From Jaltomata sinuosa (Eukaryota > Streptophyta > Magnoliopsida > Solanales > Solanaceae), in NCBI GenBank assembly GCA_003996215.1, contig QJPP01001803.1, positions 372,001-436,000 on the forward strand: a stretch of 64,000 nt of DNA, written 5' to 3'. The notes beneath the pieces were generated by a model. The model was not told the DNA's origin. It did not search any database and saw nothing but the letters and a program-made list of their open reading frames with translations. This document shows, in pieces, positions 55,457 through 64,000 of the stretch (positions are counted from its first letter, which is position 1; each line of letters opens with the position of its first letter). A program made the position numbers and the translations under genes.

Positions 55457-56925
55457 ACACCCTCAACTTAAAACGTTTGCTTGTCCTCAAGCAACATAAC
55501 ATAAAAACAATAAGACGACTCAACTAAGAACACAAACTCATGTCTCTAGCAACTCATGGTCATTCAAAACTTATTCAATTAAATCAAGCTCCCTCGTAGC
55601 ACACAATGTATGAAACACTAACTTGCAAAGATCCAACCATGTCATTCCGATATGATAGAACACTCTACATACACACGCGCAGCTATCCTAACAATCAATA
55701 GACAATACAAAAATCTTGGTGCCCTCACCACAAAGAAATCCCACACACAAGATTTGGGACTAGGTAATCGCTCACACTCACAAACGATTTCAAACAATGC
55801 ACATGCGATACCATAGGCTTGCCCTTACTATTCTATTTCAGTTCTTCAGAAAGCCGCTCAGGATCACTACAGGACTTGTTTAGGCTTGTAATGAGGTTTC
55901 AGGTGCAGGTATGGTACATTTAGGGGTTAGTGACTAAGCCCTCCTTGGAACTACCGACTTCTTATTACCACATAACTTTATTTTTTCCATCCTTATTCAC
56001 CTTTTTATTTCCTTCTTTCTAGCTACAGGTGCGGCCTCTTTATTTAGACAATTCTTTTTATTACTTTTTCGATCTTTTTCATCTCTTTTTTTTTCTTTTC
56101 TTAGGCACACACCCGAATTTTCATTCTATTCACAACCAATCTTCTCCCTCCTCTTTTTCTTATCATTCACCTCTGTAGTAACCACCCTCAACTTAGGCTG
56201 ATTACCTGTGTTGAGGTGCACAATGTCCATGGTAGGACCAGGGCCAAAACAGGGTTTACCTCTATAGTAGCCACCCTCAACTTAGGCTGATTGCCTGAGT
56301 TGAGGTGCACGATGTCCAAGGAAGGACCAGGGCCAAAATAGGGATTCAAAGCTAAACAGGAATGGTGACAGGTTATTGAAAGAACAAGGTCAATTATGGC
56401 TCAACTAGGGATCAAAAAGGGAACTCTAGATCATTCTAGGGTGAGGATGTCATGAATAGGGAAATTTTAAAATGGAGAGACTTGAATCACATTTCAACTG
56501 TCTTTCAACATGGTGCTTTGTTGAAGGGATGAGAATCGAAATAACAGAGCCTATAGTGAATTTTTGAGAAGTGGAGAAAAATTTCCACGTTTTGAAAGTT
56601 GTCATGCCTAGAAGACAAAAAGACATCCCTTATTTGAAGGAGAAAAAATGTAAGATGCGACACCAAGGAAGTGACCTTCTTATTTTATACCTCTACCCCA
56701 TGAGCATAGTCATGTTCTTGATTCAAAGTTAGGGAAGACTCAACAAATTGATTGGAGGCAACCCATCATGTCAAAATTTTGAGGTTTTTGAAAATATTAT
56801 TTTTTAGAATAGCTTAGCATATTATTTTTGACTAATCTACAAAATTTCAAGTCTTTTTGAGTTGAATTGGACTGGTTGAGATATTGGAGCTACCCCAAAA
56901 TCAAAACAATCCTTTGAAAAGCTAC
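55457..56925 (-). other. 3' interior of element L and unassigned sequence
   Basis: Begins (minus orientation, right to left) with non-coding sequence and ends at the polypurine tract, TTTTAAGTTGAGGGTG (55478-55463). No gene. An 89-bp tandem duplication sits at 56169-56347, each copy with CCACCCTCAACTTAGGCTGA and GGACCAGGGCCAAAA. Plus-strand GGAGGCAACCCATC (56754-56767) resembles the post-pol motif of Athila elements in the opposite orientation, so more than one element may be mixed here. The junction with H is taken at 56926. Confidence 0.45.
56169..56347. repeat. Tandem duplication, 89 bp x 2
   Basis: Units start at ACCTCTGTAGTAACCACCC (56169) and ACCTCTATAGTAGCCACCC (56258). They differ at about ten positions by eye. 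Confidence 0.85.
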
Positions 56926-59155
56926 TGTAATGACTTTCTAAGTACTTTCTACTGTGAATGGTCATTCGTGATTGTAGCCTCAGAACACAATTTTAATAAA
57001 AAACTTCTCCTCCTCAGTTTGAAAACATATGAGGGTTACTCAAAAAAGCCTCCTAGGCTAATCCAAGTCTTGGGAGCTATAAGGAGGAGGGATTCTGGCT
57101 AAAGGGACGCAAAAACTCGGGTTTCAGGCTTGTCATTCGGCAGGGAATGCCTTCATGAAGCCAAAAAATGCATCAAGACGCTATTTGGCATCCAGGTAGG
57201 CTAGGTTTTCTTCATTGAGTAGATTGACCTACTTACATTTCATATTTGTTGTATAGTCAGAAACAGAGAATACATGCTTAGGCCTTCGAGCACAAAGTCT
57301 TAAGAATTGCTGTGGTTGAATTGGCTAAACTAGGAAATAGTTGAGTCGGGATAATGTGTGTAATATTCAGGCTTTCTATAATTTTTTATGTAATGAGTTA
57401 ATGATAGAATTAAGGGACTTGGATGTTGGGATGGTTTGGGGAACTGGAAGTGCTTGGGTAACTAAATGACTAATAAGAAGAGAGTTCCAAACATAAGATG
57501 TATAATGAGGTAAGATAAGTAGAAAGGTGGGATGTCCAAGGTTAGGGAAGGTTTTCCCCATTTTTATATTCGATCCTAGAAGAATTTTCAGAATTCAATG
57601 GAATTTCTATTTATGTGTTAAAAAGGGGTGAGCGGGGATTTGGTGTTTGAACAGGATTCATGGTTGAGTTTATGTACCTAGAATGGGGTTAGGTGATGGC
57701 TATTGATTTCCCAATATGCATTATATGTTCATGTACCATTATTTTGTAATGTATGAGTTACATGCTTAGGGAATGAATTGTAATTGCCTAATTGGCCGTT
57801 AACAGTCTTCTGAAATGAACTTATTTGTTGCTTGTTGGTTTACAAGTGTTTTTGTTCATTTATTGTGATTGATTGGACTTGGTGTGACATTCAGTTGTCT
57901 CAGGTACCACACCTGGTATGGAAATACTAACGGTTGGCTCGAGTACCATGTCTGGTATGGGAATACTAACAGTTGGCTAGGGTACCACGCCTGGTATAGT
58001 AATTCATAATGGTTGGCTCGGGTACCATGCCTGATACAGGTCATTTTAATTGAATTATTGTATTTTTCGATAGTTCCATGAGTGGACCGAGTTGTACTCC
58101 TTGACTGTGATTATTGTGTATGGTCCATGAAAGGTCGGGTGACTAAATCTGATTTTTGGTTGGTCTTAGTGTAGGCCAGGATTGCAAGTCTAACACTTAG
58201 GTGATGTTAGGGGGATCCTTGATGGGTTCGGGTAAGTTGAAAGGAATATATGTTGTGGTTATTATGTGTGGTTCGGAGTATGGTTTTGGGTATTATTATA
58301 AGGTTGGCGAATCATCCTAGGGATCCTCGACGGATTTAGATATTGTGAATAGTACCAAGAGTATAGTTGGTCTGGTCTGGCCATTAGCTGGGTTAGTAGT
58401 GGGTGCTTGGTCATAGGGATTTACTTGGGTAACAGAGTGCTAGTCCGAGTCTGGACTTAGGGGTTGGGCCCATGTAAGGCGACTTGGAAAATCTAAGGGT
58501 CAACGTGACTTGGAAAGTCATAGGAGTCAGGGCGTAGGGTTCCTGAGTGAGGGAGTTGGAAGCGGAAGAGATAGGAAGGGTCAAGGTATGAGTTACAAGT
58601 AGATGGTAGGGTTGAGATTGGGATTGGTAAAGGTGGAAGTCGGAGGACGAGACTATGGAATCTAATTTCATGCTTTCCCTTAATTGCATTATATGATGGT
58701 ACGAGTGGATTTGGGTCGACGAATAGTGCCTACCAGTATGTGTGTTTGTACTGATTCTACTCATGCTATACCCTTTTTGGGTATAGTTTGGTTGCAGGGT
58801 TGGTGATGTTTCCTAGGTACAGGACGATGGAGATCTTGAGCAGCTTTTATTTCTTGTTCCTATGGTGGAAGTTGTGTCATTTTACATTTGCTTGTATTAC
58901 TCTTGTTGTAGCTCTTCTACCGGCTTAGACTAGATTCTAGGGAGGGCTTCCCCAGTCTTTAAAAAGTGGATTTATTGTATTTCTTGTAAAATATGTTTTC
59001 TTAAATAAGGTTGTAAATGATTTTATGTATTAAAATGAGGTTATTCATTTTTATACTTTATTTTCTACAAGTACATATTGGATCAGGTGGTAAGGGTTCA
59101 TCTACCTAGGTGATTGGAGTAGGCGCCCGTACATCCCGGTAGTAGCGTCATGACA
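56926..59155 (+). repeat. 5' LTR of element H
   Basis: The start is taken at TGTAATGAC (56926), but homology to the 3' LTR is convincing only from about 56980 (TTTTAATAAAA). The 5'-most ~170 bases of the 3' LTR have no clear counterpart. It ends GCGTCATGACA. Contains the 39-bp tandem array at 57900-58040 and no gene. Confidence 0.75.
57900..58040 (+). repeat. Tandem repeat, ~39 bp x 4, inside the H LTR
   Basis: Each unit has a small hairpin TACCA-N4-TGGTA (for example TACCACACCTGGTA at 57906-57919) followed by TGGxAATACTAACxGTTGGCT. The fourth is partial. This array lies in the stretch deleted from the 3' LTR. Confidence 0.8.
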
Positions 59156-59157
59156 GA

Positions 59158-59169
59158 TGGTATCATACC
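59158..59169 (+). other. Decayed primer-binding site (element H)
   Basis: TGGTATCATACC, matching the first eight bases of the initiator-tRNA-Met complement, two bases after the LTR. The following GATCTCCCAGTACAAGAG-like leader and AATAGAGTCCTGCGGAT stretch are typical of the chromovirus leaders in this window. Confidence 0.7.
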
Positions 59170-60419
59170 CTAGGTTACCGATCTCCCAGTACAAGAGAAA
59201 AATGTCGAATAGAGTCCTGCGGATAAGTGTGTTGACATCCACATCTAATCTTTGGGAAGCTATGAAGCATTCTAGGAAATATTTCTCTTCTTTCATTTCT
59301 TTTCATGTGGTTTATTTACTTGCTTTTATGGGTTGAGTCCAATTGGTATCTCTCGATTTTAATTGGTATCTCGACAAGGAAAAGGATGTCTCTTGACTCC
59401 TACTATTGTGAAACAAGCAAGAGAAGTTGGAACCGGGAAGGTTCCAATTGGTATCTGGCCTGAGAAGCTGTGGAAGACATGGATGATCGGCTAACAGTCA
59501 TCCATGCGATTAATAGAGGACAATATATGTGGTTTGACTTTGTTGTGTTGTGAAACTTGAAAAATTGTGTGTTACAATGATTGTGTGATTGAAATTGTTG
59601 GTGTGTGATTGACTTTCTTGTTACGAGTGTTGGGTCTGAGGGGAGTTGTAAGTCGAAATTGGTGTACTTTTGGTTTGTGATAAACTGCTATATGTCTTAC
59701 TCTGGAAATTTCTTATCACTTTTTGGAAAGGGACTCATCATTGTCTAGGATGCTGAGGGGACATGACTTATGACTGTAGGGAAGCTTTGGTTTCAAGACA
59801 GTCGGGACTATGTTGGGAACCATGGAAACAAAGGGTTATTCTTGCATGAAGCAGGAATGTGTTGTTGTGAATAGTTTTATCATGTGATTTGATTATGATT
59901 TGGTGATAATTGGATGCTAAGTTTTGACCTGTGCGTTGCCGAAAATGGTCTAGGAATGTTGTTTGAGACCATGGCAGGATTTATGCGGTTAAACCATGAT
60001 AACCGGGAAGGGGGATGATTTGTTTTGCTGAAAAAATTGAAATTTTCTGGACTAGTAACATCCGGACCGCCGTAGCAGAACTGTACCACTACGTCAATCC
60101 TTTTATAGTGGGAATTCCACCCACTATGGTAGAACCTCTATAGCAGAATGACACCGCTATAGCAGAAGGACTCGGGGTAGAATGCCTTCCCTGTTTTCCC
60201 CTATTTTTAATTTCACTCCCAGGGAATCTAAAAGCAAGAAATAACCTACAAGCTACTATGTAAAACCAAGAAACCATTCATAGAACTAATGTAGCAGGCT
60301 TAAAAAGGGAAATTGTCTAAAACAAGCATCCTTGTGCTTAAAGCAAGGAGAAAGAAAAAGGGGGAAAACATTGTCTAGTACATACCCCAAACGGCGGCAA
60401 AACCCAAAAGCAATAAATG
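59170..60419 (+). other. Leader and gag-less interior of H
   Basis: No supportable coding region on either strand. ATTGGTATCTC recurs three times between 59340 and 59455. A word cluster lies at 60060-60175 (TATAGCAGAA, TATAGTGGGAATT, CACCGCTATAGCAGAAG). An open minus frame at 60277-60089 has no recognisable family. Confidence 0.5.
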
Positions 60420-61616
60420 TCCTAATAAAGAGGAGAGGGGGGAGGTCCAAGGCCTCATCATCACTCAGGAAGGGGAACTCCTGCCTGTCTTCAGGATCAA
60501 GTGTGGCGAGATACTAACCAGGGGCGACGCAAGAGAACATGACCTTGACGGTCGTCCACATTCGGGCTAACATACGATCCTGGGAATGTCTCTTCCTCTT
60601 CACTTCCTCTAACTCCCTACAGAGTGTTGTGAAATACTTAGCAGAAAGGGGATAGGCTGTACCTCCAGTGGCAGTGCCCTTCGTGAACCTCCAAACCGCG
60701 ACCAGGGTCTCCTCGAGCTGACTGCTAGTAATTGGGGGATGAGGCTTGAAAGGAGCAGGAGTATCATCCTCATCATAATTATCTACATCCTCGGCAGCAT
60801 GGTTGCTCCCTGCTCCATCTACCTTCCACTACTTCTTGGAGGTAACCACCTTCACCCGGAGAGGGTCAAAGTCATTATCCATCTCCGCCTCGTGGTCAGT
60901 ATGATCCACAGGAACCCCAACTCGCCTGCATAGCTCGGACACCAACCTAGGAAGAAAAACGCCCTTCCTAGGACTCCGATAGAAGTCCATCCACTCCAAA
61001 ATGATCTGGTCCCCCATATTCATAATGATCCCCTGCATAGAACAAGCAATCACCAGAGCCAGAGCATAAGTCACGTCGGTCTTATTGCCCGATGAGAGGA
61101 TTCTCCAAGACACCAAATTGAGATACCTCCTAGCATCGTTGAAAAAGTAAGCATTAGTGATGCCCTCAGGACCAGGCCTGTATACCTGATCTCTGCATTC
61201 CTTATCCACTAAGGTATCCCTCAACTAAGTCATGTCCTTAAGTCGATACTTGGCCTTGTATACATCATTGGAGACATGAGGAACTCCTAGCACCTCATTG
61301 ATCGTCTGAGAATCCATCGGAACATCTACCCCTCAAATGCGGATAGTGGGGTTGGGATTATCTTAATTGAAAGTGGGGAGGATAGCATAGAACTCCCGCA
61401 CCCAACCTGTACAAGAGGGAGGGGGAGCTACTGTCAGCGAAACCAATTAAACTCTTGAAGCCTGCGATGGAAGGCAAATGCTTTTCTATCAATACCGATA
61501 ATTTTACAACCCCTTTCACAACAGAATCCAAGTCGGCGATAGTCCTGGAACTTCTCCTGACTAGCATCATCAGGGAACCTCAAATAATCATATTCGAGGT
61601 AATATCCTTCAGCCAT
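60420..61616 (-). pseudogene. Antisense env-like / plant-transposon-protein gene of element H, broken
   Basis: Minus-strand homologue of the gene at 6666-8220. Start at the ATG at 61616, 13 bases after a splice acceptor. Pieces: MAEGYYLEYDYLRFPDDASQ at the N-terminus with RKAFAFHRRLQEF (61616-61434). After a stop and decayed sequence comes 61224-60829, with NAYFFNDARRYLNLVSWRIL, MGDQIILEWMDFY, FLPRLVSELCRRVGVPVDHT and an acidic tail. After a stop at 60829 the frame continues with DNYDEDDTPAPFKP- and EETLVAVW-like stretches to about 60480. The same order of blocks occurs in A, and the LPRLVSELC block corresponds to LIIKLCSKDGIPYF there. Antisense extra ORFs are known in plant gypsy elements; whether this protein has a function I cannot tell. 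Confidence 0.72.
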
Positions 61617-61629
61617 TGAGTTTATTAAC

Positions 61630-62267
61630 CTACAAGGTAGCCAATGGCGGGATTAGAAGTTGTTTTAGCATTAAGGGATGAGTTCAAAAAAAGGAAATTT
61701 TTTCTAAGTGTTATCCTTGGGAGGTTTTTGTTTTTCAGCCTTCCGCTATAGCGGACGTCTGTCCGCCACAGTGGAACTGCTATAGCGGGACTGCTATAGC
61801 AGTAATCGACCACTATAGCAGTAATCGACCACTATAGCAATCTTCATTATCCTAGAATTTCAAAGGGGTGCTTCAATGGCGCCACTTGACCCAAACCTCC
61901 ATTTTAGACCATACAAATTCAAATCAGTGCTCCCAAAGTGTCCTACTACTATTTTCTACAAAAAAATTGGGCATTATAACCCCTAAATTTTATCCAAATC
62001 ACAGGTTTATTCAAGAACAACCCTTCACCTCCTCCACCATTCATGGCCCATTTTTGGCCAAAATTTACATAATTATTATGCCCAGAATGCCGGGGAGGCA
62101 TTGTAAATGTAAAGGAAGCAGCCATGCTTCGGAAATTCATCAATAATCCAACCCAAATTCAAGTTCAAAAAAGGCATCTACAATGTCTACCCAGTTCACT
62201 TTTTCTACCACAAATCCTACCTAAATTCATGCAGGAAAGTAAAGGAGTGAGTAGGATTGATTGTTAC
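61630..62267 (-). other. Predicted leader intron of the antisense gene of H
   Basis: 5' splice site ATCTTCAG|GTAAC at 62268/62267 and 3' splice site CTACCTTGTAG|GTTAA ending at 61630, giving a 638-bp intron whose acceptor is 13 bases before the ATG. A dense word cluster lies inside at 61740-61850. The homologous gene in A has an acceptor three bases from its ATG. Confidence 0.55.
61740..61850. promoter_or_regulatory. Word cluster inside the antisense leader intron
   Basis: CCGCTATAGCGG (perfect 12-base palindrome, 61743-61754), then GTCCGCCACAGTGGAACTGC, GCTATAGCGGGAC, and a direct duplication of CTATAGCAGTAATCGACCA. Confidence 0.6.
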
Positions 62268-62324
62268 CTGAAGATTTTAACGTCGAGAGAAGGGTAATCG
62301 GGAGGAAAACAAAGAGTTTTTTAT

Positions 62325-62460
62325 GAAAAATATAAGGAGAATAGGGTGAAAACCATTTTTCTCCCCTACTTCAATCTGTTGCAAAACACTACAGCACTTG
62401 GCTCTTTGCTATAGTGGTACCGCTATAGCCGTATAATGTCTGCTATAGTGGACGACAATT
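62325..62460 (-). promoter_or_regulatory. Predicted antisense promoter of element H: words then TATA
   Basis: On the minus strand a word cluster at 62456-62398 (CTATAGTGG, CCGCTATAGCC, CTATAGTGGACGAC) is followed about 65 bases later by TATATTTTTC (62332-62323 region) and a CT-rich leader that ends in the 5' splice site. It mirrors the internal promoter of A. Confidence 0.5.
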
Positions 62461-62776
62461 AGCTTTGGGAAGGGAAAGGTTCTCCCGAGTCTTTTCAAAT
62501 TCTTTTGCTACAAAATTATACGAGGCCCCAGATTTCTTGAGTGCCTGGAGAAGGTCATGTGTAATTTTCTTTGGGTGGCTTGAGAATTCCATATTAGAGC
62601 AGGATAATTGTATTTTCCTTTTTGAGTAGGTGCGACTAATTAGGGGAAAGTTTTGTATTTCACGTGGGTTCATAAATACGCGGTTACTTAGGACAGTAAG
62701 GGCCCTGAGCTAATTCTTGTTATTTTATTATTTTTGAGATTATTTGTGGATGAATGATGGATAAATTGGTATATTT

Positions 62777-63730
62777 TGTAATGACAAGATCCGTCAGTAT
62801 TTTAGAAATCATGATATCACAAAAATTTGGGAATGATTAAAAATGTTTTGTATTATGTGGAGCGACGTGACAAAAAAGTTCAGATTTTGGAAAAAAATTT
62901 CGGGCTTATGTCACTCTGCTATAGTGGGAATTATTTTGCTATAGCGCTACCACTATAGTGGAAGGTCGTCTTCTATAGTGGGATAACGGGAGGCAGTAGA
63001 CTCTGAATGCGATTTTAATAAAAGACTTCTCCTTCTAAGTTGAAAAATATACGAGGGTTACTCAAAAAGCCCTCCTAGGCTACTCCAAGACTTAGGAGCT
63101 ATGGGGAGGAGAAATTTCTGCTAAAGGGATGTGAAAACTTAGGTTTTAGGCTTGTCATCCAGTAGGGAACGCCTTCACGAAGCCAGAAAATGCATCAGGC
63201 AGCTGTTTGGCGTCCATGTAGGCTAGGTTTTTTTTCATTGAGTAGATTGACCTACTTACATTTTTTATTTGTTGTATAGTCGTAAAGGAGAATACATGCT
63301 TAGGCCTTCGGGAATGAAGTCTGGAGAATTTCTGTGGTTAGATTGGTTGAACTAGGAAATAGTTGAGTCAAGATAACGTGTGCAATATTCGGGCTGTCTA
63401 TAATTATTTATGTGATGGTTTGATGATAGAATTAAGGGACTAGGATGTCGGGAAGGTTCAGTGAATCATAAGTGTTTGGATAACTAAATGACTAATAAGA
63501 AGAGAGTTCCGAACATGAGTTGTACCCCAGTCTTTAAAAAGGGGATTTATTGTATTTCTTGTTAAAGATGTTTTCTTAAACAAGGTTGTAAATGATTTTA
63601 TGTATTAAAATAAGGTTATTCATTGCTATACTTTATTTTCTACAAGTACCTATTGGATCGAGTGGTAAGGGTTCGTCTACCTAGGTGGTTGGAGTAGGTG
63701 CCCATACATTCCGGTAGTTGGGTCGTGACA
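62777..63730 (+). repeat. 3' LTR of element H, internally deleted
   Basis: Starts TGTAATGACAAGATCC and ends GGGTCGTGACA. Aligns with the 5' LTR from TTTTAATAAAA (63013) to 63524, then jumps to the sequence corresponding to 58950-59155. Word cluster at 62921-62992 (CTATAGTGGGAATT, GCTATAGCGC, CTATAGTGGAAGG) sits ~20 bases before the TTTTAATAAAA box. Confidence 0.78.
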
Positions 63731-63861
63731 GAGATATACAAGTGTAAAGAAGATTAAACCAGTAAGTTGTTGAAAAATGTTGAAAATGGTACAAGAGAGC
63801 TGATCCTGTTAAGAATTCATGCAAAAGCGGTAGTGCAGTAGAAATACTTATCATGCAGGAG
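63731..63861. other. Unassigned spacer
   Basis: 130 bases between H and the last LTR; no recognisable feature. It could be ordinary target DNA or the end of another element. Confidence 0.35.
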
Positions 63862-64000
63862 TGTAATGACCCTTCAGGTCATTTCCACATTTAAGTTTTG
63901 AAGTCAAGCAAATCGACAAAAGATCGTAAGACCTTTAACAAATTTTCTAAACTTTGGGTCAAATGTATCAGGGCTTTTCTCTCAATATATAAAGAGTTAG
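63862..64000 (+). repeat. Start of a C-family LTR, cut by the window edge
   Basis: TGTAATGACCCTTCAGGTCATTTCCACAT-type start, then directly AAGTTTTGAAGTCAAGCAAATCG, matching the reverse complement of C (28849-28821, then 28712 onward). The ~110 bases between those blocks in C are missing here. Continues beyond the window. Confidence 0.85.

Larger units (their letters stand above)
56926..63730 (+). mobile_element. Element H: chromovirus-type LTR element with antisense env-like gene
   Basis: Plus-strand LTRs: 56926-59155 and 62777-63730. The 3' copy lacks ~1447 bp. A primer-site remnant follows the 5' LTR. No gag, protease, RT or integrase is recognisable. Instead a minus-strand gene occupies 60420-62336. 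CTATAGCGG-type words are in the 3' LTR and at three places around the antisense gene, which argues that LTRs and gene belong to one element. No target duplication: GCTAC on the left, GAGAT on the right. Confidence 0.65.

Noticed and set aside
56034..56160. Poly-T tracts as a terminator or retroposon tail
   Set aside because: T-rich runs without target duplication or an adjacent SINE/LINE body; ordinary low complexity in the L interior.
58411..58764. Minus-strand frame of 117 codons in the H LTR
   Set aside because: Within LTR sequence, low-complexity Ser/Thr/Pro composition, no domain. Likely a chance frame.

Overview
The window looks like a pericentromeric-type or intergenic stretch of a large flowering-plant nuclear genome, most likely Solanaceae (inferred from retroelement families that I recall from Solanum and its relatives; no host marker gene is present to prove it). 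I see no functional host gene, tRNA gene or CRISPR array. Nearly all of it is LTR retrotransposons of the Ty3/gypsy superfamily, nested and mostly decayed. Two lineages alternate. Athila/Tat-like elements have a primer-binding site matching tRNA-Asp and LTRs beginning TGATA. Chromoviruses have a primer site matching initiator tRNA-Met, LTRs beginning TGTAA or TGTTA and ending near TGACA, and a chromodomain at the end of pol.

Layout, left to right. 1-98: the tip of a minus-strand chromovirus LTR. 364-15770: element A, an Athila-like element on the plus strand with gag, a protease, no RT or integrase, and a separate downstream env-like gene with its own promoter. It carries a 212-bp piece of plastid 16S rRNA in its gag/protease spacer, and element B (10574-14619, exact 5-bp target duplication) sits in its 3' LTR. 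15771-17599: unassigned AT-rich DNA. 17600-19313: remnant J (minus). 19314-21606: LTR G (minus). 21607-47949: element E (minus), whose 5' LTR is split by two later insertions, C (25560-37215, nearly complete, minus) and D (38441-47604, plus), both with exact target duplications. 47950-49765: fragment F (minus), interrupted by E on one side and K on the other. 49766-54044: K (plus), with solo LTR M inside its LTR. 54045-56925: LTR and 3' interior of L (minus). 56926-63730: element H (plus), which carries an env-like gene on the antisense strand. 63862-64000: the beginning of another C-type LTR.

The most striking pattern is not a gene. At least six of the LTR families carry, in the promoter part of the LTR, a cluster of short palindromic 'words' private to that family: GTGCGATCGCAC-like in A and M, CGATCGCA-like in B, CCACGGGTCGTGG-like in D, GGCGCCTAGGCGC-like in E, TGACGG-A-CCGTCA in L, CTATAGCGG-like in H. 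In most, a TATA-like box follows within roughly 100 bp. In A and H the same word recurs upstream of a second, internal promoter that drives the env-like gene (sense in A, antisense in H), and again in that gene's leader. I propose these arrays are fast-evolving, family-specific cis-regulatory modules shared by the two promoters of one element.

Relative order of events readable from nesting: A before B; F before E and K; E before C and D; K before M. C and D have recognisable TG...CA ends and exact duplications, and C's two LTRs are both 3290 bp, so C is among the youngest, yet its gag-pol frame is already broken.
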